Shown here in pieces: positions 1 to 10,398 of a stretch of 64,000 nt of DNA. Within the stretch, counting starts at the first letter, position 1; every line of letters begins with the position of its first letter. The position numbers were made by a program, and so were the translations under genes. Where the stretch lies: contig NZ_CP023407.1 of assembly GCF_003665435.1 (NCBI RefSeq), positions 2,046,001 to 2,110,000 of the forward strand, in the 5' to 3' direction. The DNA comes from Streptomyces fungicidicus (GTDB taxonomy: Bacteria; Actinomycetota; Actinomycetes; Streptomycetales; Streptomycetaceae). A model generated the notes under the pieces. The model had not been told where the DNA came from, ran no database searches, and saw only the letters and a program-made list of their open reading frames with translations.

Positions 1-101
1 TACTGGCGACGGACTTCGCCCAGGGCGAGGCGGACGACACCTACGGCGCCCCGTTCTCGGACGAGGGCCTGTCCCTGACGTTCCGCCTGCGCAAGGCGTA
101 G
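1..101 (+). CDS. 3' end of a gene, possibly isoleucyl-tRNA synthetase
   Basis: An open frame enters from the left edge (first full codon at base 3) and ends at TAG 99-101, giving 32 residues that begin LATDFAQGEADDTYG and end FRLRKA. The LATDFA segment followed by a short beta-like tail resembles the C-terminal region of actinobacterial IleRS, where an E-x-LAT stretch precedes a final strand ending in basic residues. From memory, ileS lies beside divIVA in Streptomyces. That placement plus the weak tail similarity is the only basis, so the identity is a suggestion. The gene converges on divIVA and is followed by its own strong hairpin. Confidence 0.45.
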   Translation, partial: LATDFAQGEADDTYGAPFSDEGLSLTFRLRKA

Positions 102-130
102 GGCACGGGGCCGGGAGGCCCTTCCCCGCA

Positions 131-175
131 CGAAGGCCCGGGTCCGCCAAGACGCTTGGCGGACCCGGGCCTTCG
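131..175. terminator. 21-bp perfect hairpin
   Basis: A perfect inverted repeat has arms at 131-151 and 155-175 with a 3-nt loop. It sits 30 nt after the stop of the plus-strand partial gene. There is no U-tract, which is common for Streptomyces terminators. It could act in both directions. Confidence 0.85.
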
Positions 176-247
176 GCGTCGCGGGCGCCGGACATCACGC
201 CCAGGTGCGAACAAGCAGCGCATATACCGTGAACACGCGTAGCGAAA

Positions 248-285
248 GGGCGGGGCCCCGGGTTGGTGAACCCGGGGCCCCGCCC
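248..285. terminator. 17-bp perfect hairpin downstream of divIVA
   Basis: The arms are 248-264 and 269-285 with loop GGTG. It is the first hairpin reached by transcription leaving divIVA (minus strand), 45 nt past its stop, so each of the two converging genes has its own terminator. Confidence 0.85.
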
Positions 286-329
286 TGAACGCTGCCGACC
301 GCTACGCCGTACTCATGGCCACAGGGCCG

Positions 330-1544
330 TCAGTTGTCGTCCTCGTCGATGAGGAACCCGCGCATCGGCGAGGGCGCCTGCCCCATCGGGGACGGCCCCT
401 GCGGACGCACCGGCGCCATCGGCTGGGTCATCGCCGGCTGCATCTGCTGCTGGCCGCCGTAGGACGGACCGGACGGGCCGCCGGGACCGCCACCCATGCC
501 CTGGTTGCCGCCGTAGGACGGCGCACCGGCACCGGCCGGAGCCATCGAGGGCGCCGGGGACGGCGGCAGCGACGGAGCGGCGCTCGCGGGCTGGCGCGGC
601 GGGGCGAGCGAGTCGTCCGCCTGGGTCTCCAGCTGACGCAGCTGCGACTCCAGGTAGGACTTCAGCCGCGTGCGGTACTCGCGCTCGAAGCCGCGCAGGT
701 CCTCGACCTTGCGCTCCAGCGTGGCGCGGGCGGACTCCAGGGAGCCCATCGCGACGCGGTGCTTCTCCTGCGCGTCCCGCTCCAGGGCGTCGGCCTTGGC
801 ACGGGCGTCCCGCTCGAGACCCTCGGCACGCGAACGCGCCTCGCCCACGATCTTGTTGGCCTCGGAACGGGCCTCCGCGATCGCCTGGTCGGCGGTCTGC
901 TGGGCCAGCGACAGAACGCGCGCGGCGCTGTCGCCACCGGGACCGCCCTGACCGGGGCCGCCCATCGGGCCACCCTGACCGGGACCGCCCATGGGGCCGC
1001 CCATCGGACCGCCCATCGGGCCGCCGGGGCCCATCTGCCCCTGCATCGGGCCGCCCTGGCCCATCGGGCCGGGACCCTGACCCATCGGCCCGGGACCCTG
1101 GCCCATGGGGCCGGGACCCTGCGGGCCGCCCTGTCCGCCGGGGCCGGCGGGCAGCTGGGGAGCACCGCTCGGCAGCTGGGGCGGGCCACCCATGGGGCCA
1201 CCCATCTGCTGCTGCGGCGGGCCCGATATGCCGGCGGGCACCGGAGCGCCGGGACCTCGCATGCCCTGCTGGGGCATCCCCTGCTGGGGCATGCCCTGGG
1301 GCGGGCCCTGCTGTTGCTGCTGGTCCTGTGGCTCAGGAGGCTTGCGCATGTTCTGCTGGTTCTGGGCGGCGGCGCGCGTGGCCGCGGCCAGCTTGGCGCG
1401 CAGGTCCTCGTTCTCGCGCAGCAGGCGCGTCAGTTCGGCTTCGACCTCGTCGAGGAAGGCATCGACCTCGTCCTCGTCATAGCCTTCTCGGAGGCGGACG
1501 GTCGTGAACTGCTTGTTCCGCACGTCCTCGGGGGTCAACGGCAT
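330..1544 (-). CDS. divIVA: DivIVA, polar growth coiled-coil protein
   Basis: 404 residues. DivIVA recruits the apical growth machinery to hyphal tips and is essential in Streptomyces. The N-terminus [20 protein letters not shown] is the conserved DivIVA lipid-binding domain, followed by a first coiled coil (about residues 30-65). A long Pro/Gly/Gln/Met-rich low-complexity insert (about 66-205) is full of GPMG-type repeats. A second coiled coil (about 210-310) with ARS/RA heptads follows, and the tail is Pro/Gly/Gln-rich. The length is close to the roughly 400 residues known for Streptomyces and much longer than firmicute DivIVA. The ATG follows a GAGGTGA ribosome site. It is the last gene of the dcw run. 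Confidence 0.97.
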   Translation of the reverse strand: MPLTPEDVRNKQFTTVRLREGYDEDEVDAFLDEVEAELTRLLRENEDLRAKLAAATRAAAQNQQNMRKPPEPQDQQQQQGPPQGMPQQGMPQQGMRGPGAPVPAGISGPPQQQMGGPMGGPPQLPSGAPQLPAGPGGQGGPQGPGPMGQGPGPMGQGPGPMGQGGPMQGQMGPGGPMGGPMGGPMGGPGQGGPMGGPGQGGPGGDSAARVLSLAQQTADQAIAEARSEANKIVGEARSRAEGLERDARAKADALERDAQEKHRVAMGSLESARATLERKVEDLRGFEREYRTRLKSYLESQLRQLETQADDSLAPPRQPASAAPSLPPSPAPSMAPAGAGAPSYGGNQGMGGGPGGPSGPSYGGQQQMQPAMTQPMAPVRPQGPSPMGQAPSPMRGFLIDEDDN

Positions 1545-1596
1545 CTCTTCACCTCAACGTAGTCATCGGCAGTCGGCAAGACCGTATCGTCCACAG

Positions 1597-1887
1597 TCAC
1601 CTCGCGAGATTGCCCACGATCGAGATCAGGATGTAGACGATGATCATCAGGACGAAGAAGGACAGGTCGAGCGCCACGCCCCCGAGACGCAGCGGCGGGA
1701 TGAACCGCCGCAGAAGCTTCAGCGGTGGATCGGTGACAGTGTAGGTGGCCTCCAGGACGACCACCATCGCCTTGCCGGGTTGCCACGAGCGGGCGAACTG
1801 GAACACGTAATCCATGACCAAACGGAAGATCAGCACGATGAGGAACACCATCAGCGCGATGTAGATCACCTGCGCGAACACGCTCAT
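1597..1887 (-). CDS. sepG: SepG/YlmG, YggT-family membrane protein
   Basis: 96 residues from ATG 1887 with a GAGAGGG site upstream. Two hydrophobic helices (about 3-25 and 70-92) flank the YggT-family loop containing the conserved TDPPLKLLRRFIPP stretch. In S. coelicolor the orthologue beside sepF (SepG, formerly YlmG) localises SsgB and shapes nucleoids during sporulation septation. It lies 49 nt after sepF and 52 nt before divIVA, probably cotranscribed with both. A longer frame extends upstream, but it would overlap sepF and has no better ribosome site. Confidence 0.93.
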   Translation of the reverse strand: MSVFAQVIYIALMVFLIVLIFRLVMDYVFQFARSWQPGKAMVVVLEATYTVTDPPLKLLRRFIPPLRLGGVALDLSFFVLMIIVYILISIVGNLAR

Positions 1888-1936
1888 GGTCTGTTTTTCC
1901 CTCTCCCCTGTACCGCTCTTGATCCGGTCCTGCGTC

Positions 1937-2578
1937 TCAGCTCTGGTTGAAGAACCCGCCCTCTGCGATGCGGGCCTTGTCCTCCGCCGTGACATCGACG
2001 TTAGCAGGAGACAGCAGGAACACCTTCTGCGTCACCCGCTCGATGCTGCCGTGGAGACCGAACACCAGACCGGCCGCAAAGTCGACAAGTCGCTTCGCGT
2101 CCGTGTCGTCCATCTCGGTCAGATTCATGATCACCGGAGTGCCCTCACGGAAGTGTTCCCCGATGGTACGGGCCTCGTTGTAGGTCCGGGGGTGAAGCGT
2201 GGTGATCCGGTAAGGCTCTCGTTCCGACACGACCTTGGGCATGATCACCGGTGCGTTCTTCTCCAGGCTGGCGCGTTCTTGTGTGATGGATGCCACGGGC
2301 GCGATGCGCGCCGGGCGCGGCGATTCCGCGGGGAGCGAAGCGGCTCGGGCGACCGGCTCGCGCGGCGCGGGAGGATGTGCGACTCGTACCTCTTCGTCCC
2401 TTTGGGACTGATGTGATCCATGTGACTGGTGCGGCGGCTCGTGCCGCCGGTGGTCCCGCTCGGGCTCCGGGTCGAGTTCGGGTTCGAAGTCGTCGTCTGG
2501 GTCGAATCCGCGGCCGTCGTACCCGTCGTCCTCCACGAGGCCGAGGTAGACCGCCATCTTGCGCATCGCGCCGGCCAT
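1937..2578 (-). CDS. sepF: SepF, FtsZ-ring membrane anchor
   Basis: 213 residues. SepF tethers FtsZ to the membrane; actinobacteria lack FtsA and rely on it. The N-terminal [18 protein letters not shown] is the amphipathic membrane-targeting helix. An acidic, His- and Pro-rich linker (about 20-110) follows, then the SepF core with [16 protein letters not shown] and the [10 protein letters not shown] strand. The ATG at 2578 is chosen because GGAGG lies 9 nt upstream and the amphipathic helix starts there; the frame stays open 20 codons further without a comparable site. Confidence 0.95.
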   Translation of the reverse strand: MAGAMRKMAVYLGLVEDDGYDGRGFDPDDDFEPELDPEPERDHRRHEPPHQSHGSHQSQRDEEVRVAHPPAPREPVARAASLPAESPRPARIAPVASITQERASLEKNAPVIMPKVVSEREPYRITTLHPRTYNEARTIGEHFREGTPVIMNLTEMDDTDAKRLVDFAAGLVFGLHGSIERVTQKVFLLSPANVDVTAEDKARIAEGGFFNQS

Positions 2579-2707
2579 GCTCCTAGTCCTCCGCTCTGTG
2601 GTGGATCCGCTGACGACCGCCAAGTGCCCGCGATCCACTAGGTCTTTATGTCCGCTGTTCGGCGGAACTGACCATATTTTCTGCTGTGGTCCGACTTCCT
2701 GGCGACG

Positions 2708-3427
2708 TTACCCGAGCCTGGGGCGGACTCCGAGTACCGCACTGCCGACGCGCACATGTGTCGCTCCGGCGGCCACGGCCTGTTCGAGGTCCGCACTCAT
2801 GCCTGCCGAGACCATGTTCGCAGTCGGATGGGTCCGGCGCAGGTCGGTCGACAAATCCATCAACCGCCCGAACGCCGCCTGTTCGCGCCCCGCGTACTCG
2901 CCGGTCAGCGGGGCTACGGTCATCAGCCCGCCGAGCCGCAGCCCCTCGGAGCGCGCGATCAGCCCGGCCAACTCCGCGACGCCGCCGGGCGCCACGCCTC
3001 CGCGCTCGCCCCTGCCGCCCTCGCCGGCGTCGAGCGCCACCTGGATCAGACAGCCGATCTCGCGGCCGGCCCGCACGGCCTCCTTGGAGAGGGCCGTCAC
3101 CAGCCGGGAACGGTCGACGGACTGCACGAAGTCGGCGTAACCGACCACCGAACGGACCTTGTTGGTCTGAAGTTGACCGACGAAGTGCCAGGTGAGCGGC
3201 AGATCCGCGCAGGCGGCGGCCTTGGGGGCGGCGTCCTGGTCGCGGTTCTCGGCGACATGGCGCACCCCGAGTTCCGCCAGGGCGCGCACGTCGTCCGCGG
3301 GGTAGGTCTTGGTGACCACGACGAGGGTGACCTCCTCGCGCGCGCGTCCTGCGGCGGCGCACGCGGCGGCGATCCGCTCCTCCACTCTCGCCAGGTTCGC
3401 GGCGAGTTCGTCCTTACGGTCCGTCAT
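2708..3427 (-). CDS. YggS/PLPBP-family PLP-binding protein (YlmE)
   Basis: 239 residues, single TIM-barrel domain of the PLP homeostasis protein family. The PLP lysine is K40 in TLVVVTKTYP, and the family motifs HFVGQLQTNK and GLMTV are present. In Streptomyces the orthologue (ylmE) affects sporulation septum integrity, but the family's general role is control of free PLP and amino/keto acid pools. It starts 6 nt after the ylmD stop. A 129-nt gap separates it from sepF, which may hold a separate sepF promoter. Confidence 0.92.
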   Translation of the reverse strand: MTDRKDELAANLARVEERIAAACAAAGRAREEVTLVVVTKTYPADDVRALAELGVRHVAENRDQDAAPKAAACADLPLTWHFVGQLQTNKVRSVVGYADFVQSVDRSRLVTALSKEAVRAGREIGCLIQVALDAGEGGRGERGGVAPGGVAELAGLIARSEGLRLGGLMTVAPLTGEYAGREQAAFGRLMDLSTDLRRTHPTANMVSAGMSADLEQAVAAGATHVRVGSAVLGVRPRLG

Positions 3428-3433
3428 GCCCCA

Positions 3434-4158
3434 TCAGTCCAGCCACACATAGCCCGCGAGCCGCCCGGTGGTGCGGTCGCGGCGGTACGAGAAGTGATCC
3501 GCCGACTCCAGCGTGCACACCGGCGACTGCTGCCGGTCGCGCACCCCGAGCCGTTCCAGCTGCGCCCGCACGCCCGCGCCCACGTCGACCGACGGGGTGC
3601 CCCAGCCGGTCTCGGCGTGCGCCGCCGGCTCGACGGCGGCCACCTCGGCGCGCATCGTCTCCGGCACCTCGTAGCAACGGCCGCAGACGGCGGGCCCGGT
3701 ACGGGCGACGATCCTGGCCGGGTCGGCGCCGAGCCCGGTCATGGCCCGTACGGCGGCCGGGACCACCCCGGCCACCAGCCCGGGCCGGCCCGCGTGGGCC
3801 GCGGCGACGACCCCGGCGACGGGGTCGGCGAGCAGCACCGGCACGCAGTCGGCGGTGAGCACGGCGAGGGCGAGCCCGCGCCGCGCGGTGACGATCGCGT
3901 CCACCTCGGGGACCGGGTTCCCGCCCCAGGGTTCGTCGACGACGACCGCGTCGGCCCCGTGCACCTGGTTCATCCAGACCACCCGGGCCGGGTCCACGCC
4001 GAGTGACGTGGCGGCGAGTTCGCGGTTGGCGCGTACGGCGCCTGGCTCGTCGCCGACGGCTCCGCCGAGGTTGAGCTCCGCATAAGGAGCGGCGCTCACC
4101 CCGCCCCACCGGTCGGTGAAGGCGAAGTGCGCGCCGCTCACGCTCTCGCGCTGTCCTA

Positions 4159-4162
<4 letters not shown>
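3434..4162 (-). CDS. YlmD/YfiH-family purine nucleoside phosphorylase/laccase-like protein
   Basis: 242 residues from GTG 4162, which overlaps the ftsZ stop as GTGA. It contains the metal-site motifs of the multicopper polyphenol oxidase/YfiH (PgeF) family: [20 protein letters not shown] and the CGRCYEV stretch. Characterised members are zinc purine nucleoside phosphorylases or adenosine deaminases, and E. coli YfiH guards peptidoglycan precursor composition. That would fit its place in a peptidoglycan cluster, but the role here is inference. Confidence 0.9.
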
Positions 4163-5352
<1,190 letters not shown>

Positions 5353-5459
5353 GTCGAAGGCCTCTCGCCTCGAGTTACGTGTCGCCCGACCGCTGAAGCA
5401 CTGATGCCTTCGCGATCCGACGACTGATGCCGAATGGGACGGTCCGTAGCGCCGACCCG

Positions 5460-5484
5460 AACCCTAACGTTGAAGTTTAGGGTT
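5460..5484. repeat. 8-bp inverted repeat in the ftsZ upstream region
   Basis: AACCCTAA at 5460-5467 and TTAGGGTT at 5477-5484 are perfect inverted arms around a 9-nt spacer, about 108-132 nt upstream of the ftsZ GTG. The arms are AT-rich compared with the surroundings. A TANNNT-type -10 match (TAAACT, minus strand) lies at its edge, so it could be a regulator site or a stem in the leader RNA. Confidence 0.6.
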
Positions 5485-5519
5485 ACCAGTGTGTCTGTTC
5501 CCTGGAGTCTTCTGAACAG

Positions 5520-5550
5520 GACACTAAGTCGACAAGTGGCGCCCGTTCAA
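5520..5550 (-). promoter_or_regulatory. Candidate ftsZ promoter with GACAC (WhiA-type) motifs
   Basis: On the minus strand, TTGAAC (5545-5550) and TAGTGT (5521-5526) are separated by 18 bp, a reasonable -35/-10 pair about 170 nt before ftsZ. The plus-strand pentamer GACAC at 5520-5524 overlaps the -10, and a second copy in opposite orientation (GTGTC) is at 5491-5495. GACAC is the WhiA recognition core, and WhiA/WhiB are known to act on ftsZ in sporulating Streptomyces. The assignment here is motif-based only. Confidence 0.5.
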
Positions 5551-5640
5551 CGAACACGCCGAACCTCCCGTTTTTCTTTTCACCCTATGTGATCAGCCAT
5601 AGCGGTGCCCAACCAGGGTGCTGGCCTGCGCTGATGTGCG

Positions 5641-6435
5641 TCAACTCCCTGATGACGCCGGGGCCGTGGGAACGCTGACGTCGAAGTGTCGCGCGCCGGG
5701 CTCCGCTTTCATCAGCGCGGTGAGAGTACGGCTCTTCCGGGCGCCCTTCTCACTGCTTCCCCAGGCGACCGTGCGGCCGTCGGCCAACTCCAGCGAGATG
5801 TCGTCATAGGAACGGACCTTGACGCTGCGGGTGGCCCGCGCCACGGTGGCCGGAATCGCGCCGGCCACCCGCACCGCCTCACGCGTCAGCCGGTCCTCGT
5901 CGAAGCGGCGCAGACTCGCCGCCGCGGAGCCGGTGCGGGAGACGGTCAATTCAAGAGCGGGCACGCCTTTCGGCGCCTTGGAGACCGTGGCGAACCGGAC
6001 ACCGTCGTCGTCCACTTCGACGAACTTCCCGCCTTTGCGGACGAGGAGAACCGGGGTCCGTTCCGTCACCTTCAAGGTGATCTCGTGCGGCCAGTCGCGC
6101 ACCACGTCGACCGTGTCGATGCGGGGCAGGGCGGCGGAAAGCCGCGCCTCGATCGCATCGGTGTCGACCGAAACCAGCTGTTCTCCCAGGGGGACCTCGG
6201 CGGCCCGGCGCACCTGTTCGGCGGTCAGCACGCCGGTTCCGGACACCGACACGCGCTCCACCCGCACCAGGTCCGACCCGTAGAGCAGCCAGAAGGCGCC
6301 GCTGCCGAGGAACACCAGGGCGACGGCCAGAACGATGATCAGACGAAGTTGTCGTCGTTTGAACCGCCGGGCGGGCGGCGGGCCGGACGACTCCCGCTTG
6401 CGTTCACCACGCTCGGCGGTGGTCGATCCGGCCAT
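5641..6435 (-). CDS. ftsQ: FtsQ divisome protein
   Basis: 264 residues, the length expected for Streptomyces FtsQ. A basic cytoplasmic N-terminus (RRFKRRQLR) precedes one membrane helix (about 31-52). An extracytoplasmic POTRA domain (about 56-125, starting VRVERVSVSGTGVLTAEQVR) and a beta domain follow. It acts with FtsL and DivIC to license septal peptidoglycan synthesis. ATG 6435 has GGAGGG 8 nt upstream. It lies 25 nt downstream of murG. Confidence 0.97.
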   Translation of the reverse strand: MAGSTTAERGERKRESSGPPPARRFKRRQLRLIIVLAVALVFLGSGAFWLLYGSDLVRVERVSVSGTGVLTAEQVRRAAEVPLGEQLVSVDTDAIEARLSAALPRIDTVDVVRDWPHEITLKVTERTPVLLVRKGGKFVEVDDDGVRFATVSKAPKGVPALELTVSRTGSAAASLRRFDEDRLTREAVRVAGAIPATVARATRSVKVRSYDDISLELADGRTVAWGSSEKGARKSRTLTALMKAEPGARHFDVSVPTAPASSGS

Positions 6436-6460
6436 GCTGCCTGCCCTCCGTCATGCGCCT

Positions 6461-7555
6461 CTAGCGGTGCGTACGGGCGGCGATCGCCTCGTACACCATG
6501 CCGACGAGCAGGTCGTCGGCGTCCCGGCGGCCGAACTCGGCGGCGGCGCGGGACATCTCGTACAGCCGGTGCGGATCGGCGAGCACGGGCAGCACGTTCT
6601 GCTGCACCCACTCGGGCGTCAGCTCCGCGTCGTCGACCAGCAGTCCGCCGCCGGCCTTGACCACCGGCTGGGCGTTGAGCCGCTGTTCGCCGTTGCCGAT
6701 GGGCAGCGGGACGTAGGCGGCCGGGAGCCCGACGGCGGAGAGTTCGGCGACGGTCATCGCGCCCGCGCGGCAGAGCATCATGTCGGCCGCGGCGTACGCG
6801 AGGTCCATCCGGTCCAGGTAACTTACCGGGATGTACGGGGGCATCCCCGGCATCTGGTGCACCTGCGGCAGTTCGTTCTTCGGGCCGACCGCGTGCAGGA
6901 TCTGGATCCCGGCCTGCTGCAGCCACGGAGCGACCTGCTGGACGACCTCGTTGAGCCGCCGGGCGCCCTGCGAGCCGCCGGAGACCAGCAGCGTGGGCAG
7001 GTTGGGGTCGAGGCCGAACGCGGCGCGGGCCTCGGGGCGTACGGCGGCCCGGTCGAGGGTGGAGACGGAGCGGCGCAGCGGGATGCCGATGTAGCGGGAG
7101 TTGCGCAGCTTGCTGTCGGGCGTGGAGACGGCGACCTGCGCGGCGTACCGGGAGCCGATCTTGTTGGCCAGTCCGGGCCGGGCGTTGGCCTCGTGGATCA
7201 CGATCGGCACACCGAGCCGCTTGGCCGCGAGATAGCCGGGCAGGGCCACATAGCCGCCGAAGCCGACCACGGCGTCCGCCTTGGTGCGCTCCAGGATCTG
7301 CTCGGCCGCCTTGATGGTGCCGCGCAGCCGGCCCGGGACGGTGATCAGCTCGGGGGTGGGCTTGCGTGGCAGCGGCACGGCGGGGATCAGCGCCAGTTCG
7401 TACCCGCGCTCGGGTACGAGACGGGTCTCCAGGCCTCGCTCCGTCCCCAGGGCCGTGATGCCCACGGTCGGATCCTGCCTGCGCAGGGCGTCCGCGAGGG
7501 CGAGCGCGGGCTCGATGTGGCCCGCGGTTCCTCCGCCGGCGAGTACGACATGCAC
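6461..7555 (-). CDS. murG: MurG, lipid II synthase (GT28)
   Basis: 364 residues from GTG 7555. It transfers GlcNAc from UDP-GlcNAc to lipid I on the inner membrane face. The N-terminal G-loop GGGTAGH (about 7-13) and the C-domain donor-binding loop GGSQGARRLNE (about 180-190) are intact. The gene starts 6 nt after the ftsW stop and overlaps nothing, so coupled translation with ftsW is likely. Confidence 0.98.
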   Translation of the reverse strand: MHVVLAGGGTAGHIEPALALADALRRQDPTVGITALGTERGLETRLVPERGYELALIPAVPLPRKPTPELITVPGRLRGTIKAAEQILERTKADAVVGFGGYVALPGYLAAKRLGVPIVIHEANARPGLANKIGSRYAAQVAVSTPDSKLRNSRYIGIPLRRSVSTLDRAAVRPEARAAFGLDPNLPTLLVSGGSQGARRLNEVVQQVAPWLQQAGIQILHAVGPKNELPQVHQMPGMPPYIPVSYLDRMDLAYAAADMMLCRAGAMTVAELSAVGLPAAYVPLPIGNGEQRLNAQPVVKAGGGLLVDDAELTPEWVQQNVLPVLADPHRLYEMSRAAAEFGRRDADDLLVGMVYEAIAARTHR

Positions 7556-7561
7556 CGAAAT

Positions 7562-8911
7562 TCACCGCTCTCCGGACGAACGCGCCACCGGGGCGCGCCG
7601 TCGCATCGTGTTCCATCTCCGGGGCCGCTGTGAACCCCCGTTCCGCTTTTTACCAAAGCGGGGTTGCCGCATGGCAAGCGCCATCCGTGCAGCGGGGTCC
7701 TCACGCGCGAAGGCGATCAGCAGCCCGATGGCGAACATGGTCGGCAGCAGGGCGGATCCCCCGTAGGAGAACAGCGGGAGCGGGACTCCGGCGATCGGCA
7801 GCAAGCCGAGCACCGCACCGATGTTGATCACGGCCTGGGCCGTGATCCAGGTGGTCACGCCTCCCGCGGCATACCTGACGAAGGGGTCCTCCGTGCGTCC
7901 GGCCACGCGGATACCCGCATAGCCTAGAGCCGCGAACAGGGCGAGCACCGACAGCGTCCCCGCCAGACCCAGTTCCTCACCGGTGACGGCGAAGATGAAG
8001 TCCGTGTGCGCTTCCGGGAGTTGGCCCCATTTCTCCACACTCGCCCCGAGTCCGGATCCGAAGATGCCGCCGGAGGCGAGGGCGTAGATCCCGTGCACGG
8101 CCTGCCAGCAGTCGACCGGCCCCGACTGGGGTTCGGTGGCGCCGAGGCAGGCGAGCCGGGCCATGCGGTTGGGGCTGGTGCGGATCAGGAACACGCCGAT
8201 CAGCGCGGCGACCGAGAGCACCCCCACGAACAGCCGCGTGGGCGCCCCCGCGAGCCACAGCAGGCCGAACAGGATCGCCGTGAGGATGATCGCCGTACCC
8301 ATGTCGCCGCCGAGCATGATCAGGCCGAGCAGCATCAGGGCGGCCGGGACCAGCGGCACCAGCATGTGCTTCCACTGGGAGAGCAGCCGTCTGTCCTGTT
8401 TGCGGGCGAGCAGATCGGCGCCCCACAGCACCAGCGCCAGCTTGCCGAACTCGCTGGGCTGGATCTGGAAGGAGCCGCCGAGGGCGATCCAGTTCTGGTT
8501 TCCGTTGACCGCCACCCCTATCCCCGGCACCTGCACCAGGGCCATCAGGAAGACGGCGCCCGCGAGGATCGGGTAGGCCAGCGCGCGGTGCAGCCTCACC
8601 GGCATCCGGGAGGCCGCCAGCAGCAGTACGCCGCCGATCGCGGCGGCCAGCAACTGTTTGCGGAAGAAGTACGAGCCCGGCAGCGACATCTGCAGCGCCG
8701 TGATCTGGGAGGCCGAGTAGACCATCACCAGACCGAGCACGGTGATCAGCAGACTGCCGCCGAGGATCAGGTAGTACGCGGTCAGCGGCCGGTCCCAAGC
8801 CTTGCGCGCCCGGATGTACAGGGTGCGCACGGGGTTGTCGCGGGGCCCGGGCACGGCGGGACCGCGCACGGCCCGCCGCACGGGCGGGCGGCCGGTACGG
8901 CTACTGGGCAT
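7562..8911 (-). CDS. ftsW: FtsW, SEDS-family septal peptidoglycan polymerase
   Basis: 449 residues from ATG 8911. A basic cytoplasmic leader is followed by about ten membrane helices, the SEDS motifs (NGNQNWIALG near the large loop, GEELGLAG, PLPLFSYGGS) and a basic tail. It polymerises lipid II together with FtsI. The frame is open to GTG 8971, but ATG 8911 has GCGGAGG at good spacing and the upstream GTG has no ribosome site. In S. coelicolor FtsW is needed for sporulation division only. Confidence 0.95.
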   Translation of the reverse strand: MPSSRTGRPPVRRAVRGPAVPGPRDNPVRTLYIRARKAWDRPLTAYYLILGGSLLITVLGLVMVYSASQITALQMSLPGSYFFRKQLLAAAIGGVLLLAASRMPVRLHRALAYPILAGAVFLMALVQVPGIGVAVNGNQNWIALGGSFQIQPSEFGKLALVLWGADLLARKQDRRLLSQWKHMLVPLVPAALMLLGLIMLGGDMGTAIILTAILFGLLWLAGAPTRLFVGVLSVAALIGVFLIRTSPNRMARLACLGATEPQSGPVDCWQAVHGIYALASGGIFGSGLGASVEKWGQLPEAHTDFIFAVTGEELGLAGTLSVLALFAALGYAGIRVAGRTEDPFVRYAAGGVTTWITAQAVINIGAVLGLLPIAGVPLPLFSYGGSALLPTMFAIGLLIAFAREDPAARMALAMRQPRFGKKRNGGSQRPRRWNTMRRRAPVARSSGER

Positions 8912-8985
8912 CCGGGCCTCCGCTGTACGCCGTCGACGGTCCCACGCGTCCCTCCCAAGGTCGCCCGGCACCAGGCGGTCCGGGG

Positions 8986-10398
8986 TCAGGCGCCGAGCTC
9001 GCGCACCGCCTGGGCGAACGCGTCACCGCGCTTGTTGTAGTTGGCGAACATGTCCATCGAGGCGCAGGCCGGGGCCAGCAGCACCGTGTCGCCGGGCCGT
9101 GCCAGCCGCTGGGCCTCCTGGACTGCCTGGAGCATCGCCCCAGTGTCGGTCCGGTCGAGGTCGACGACGGGTACCTCCGGGGCGTGTCGCGCGAGGGCTT
9201 CGCGGATCAGGGCCCGGTCCCGGCCGATCAGCACGGCGCCGCGCAGCCGCTTCGCCGCGCCGCCGACCAGCTCGTCGAAGGTGGCGCCCTTGGCGAGCCC
9301 GCCGGCGATCCACACGATCGAGTCGTAGGCGGCCAACGAGGCTTCCGCGGCGTGGGTGTTGGTGGCCTTGGAGTCGTCGATCCACGTGACGCCGTCCACG
9401 TCGGCGACGTGCGCGATGCGATGGGCGTCCGGGGTGAAGGCCCGCAGGCCGTCCCGTACGGCGCTCGCCGGCACCCCGTAGGCCCGCGCGAGGGCCGCCG
9501 CGGCAAGGGCGTTGGCGATGTTGTGCGGGGCGGGCGGGTTCACGTCCGAGACCTCGGCGAGCTCCTGGGCGTTGCGCTGCCGGTTCTCGACGAAGGCGCG
9601 GTCGACCAGGATGCCCTCCACGACGCCGAGTTGGGAGGGGCCCGGGGCGCCGAGGGTGAAGCCCACGGCGCGGCAGCCCTCCTCCACGTCGGCTTCGCGG
9701 ACCAGGTCCTCGGTGGAGGGCTTGCCGGTGGCGTCCGCGTTGTAGACGCAGGCGACGCGGTTGCCCTCGTAGACGCGGCCCTTGTCCCTGGCGTACGCCT
9801 CCATGGAGCCGTGCCAGTCGAGGTGGTCGGGGGCGAGGTTCAGCACGGCCGCCGAGTGGGCGCGCAGGGACGGCGCCCAGTGGAGCTGGTAGCTGGACAG
9901 CTCCACGGCGAGCACGTCGTACGGCTCCTCGCCGAGCACCGCGTCGAGGAGGGAGACGCCGATGTTGCCGACGGCGGCGGTGCGCAGTCCGGCCGCCTCC
10001 AGGATGGAGGCGAGCATCTGGACGGTCGTGGTCTTGCCGTTGGTGCCGGTGACCGCGAGCCACGGGGCCGCGTCGGGGCCGCGCAGCCGCCAGGCGAGTT
10101 CGACGTCGCCCCACACCGGCACCCCGGCCCGGTCCGCCGCGGCGAACAGCGGCTTGTCAGGCCTCCAGCCGGGGGCCGTGACGATCAGCTCGGTGCCGTC
10201 GGGCAGGGTTTCGCCGTCACCGAGGCGGACGGTGACGCCGAGCGCCTCCAGTTCGGCGGCCTGCTCGCGCGCCCGCGCGTCGTCGCCGTCGTTGACGACG
10301 GTGACCTCCGCGCCGAGCCCGTGCAGCGCCCTGGCCGCCGGTACGCCGGAGACGCCGAGTCCGGCGACGGTGACGTGCTTGCCCTGCCAGTCGGTCAC
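8986..10398 (-). CDS. murD: MurD, UDP-MurNAc-Ala D-glutamate ligase
   Basis: 470 residues from GTG 10398. It adds D-Glu to UDP-MurNAc-L-Ala in the cytoplasm. The N-terminal nucleotide-fold GLGVSG, the ATP P-loop GTNGKTTT (about 118-125) and the ligase motif [12 protein letters not shown] are present. The chosen GTG overlaps the mraY stop as GTGA. An in-frame ATG five codons upstream (10413) would overlap mraY by 19 nt and has no visible ribosome site. The gap to ftsW (8912-8985) is short. Confidence 0.96.
   Translation of the reverse strand: MTDWQGKHVTVAGLGVSGVPAARALHGLGAEVTVVNDGDDARAREQAAELEALGVTVRLGDGETLPDGTELIVTAPGWRPDKPLFAAADRAGVPVWGDVELAWRLRGPDAAPWLAVTGTNGKTTTVQMLASILEAAGLRTAAVGNIGVSLLDAVLGEEPYDVLAVELSSYQLHWAPSLRAHSAAVLNLAPDHLDWHGSMEAYARDKGRVYEGNRVACVYNADATGKPSTEDLVREADVEEGCRAVGFTLGAPGPSQLGVVEGILVDRAFVENRQRNAQELAEVSDVNPPAPHNIANALAAAALARAYGVPASAVRDGLRAFTPDAHRIAHVADVDGVTWIDDSKATNTHAAEASLAAYDSIVWIAGGLAKGATFDELVGGAAKRLRGAVLIGRDRALIREALARHAPEVPVVDLDRTDTGAMLQAVQEAQRLARPGDTVLLAPACASMDMFANYNKRGDAFAQAVRELGA

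Noticed and set aside
958..1310. Short repeated GGGCC/ATG-rich units suggesting a CRISPR or tandem array
   Set aside because: They are in-frame GPMG/GQG codon repeats of the DivIVA low-complexity insert, with no constant repeat plus unique spacer pattern.
2579..2707. Promoter for sepF in the yggS-sepF gap (TATGGT at 2671-2676, minus strand)
   Set aside because: There is no -35 at a proper distance. It is possible but not supported well enough to list.
8912..8971. Longer ftsW form from GTG 8971
   Set aside because: There is no ribosome site before the GTG, while ATG 8911 has GCGGAGG at good spacing.
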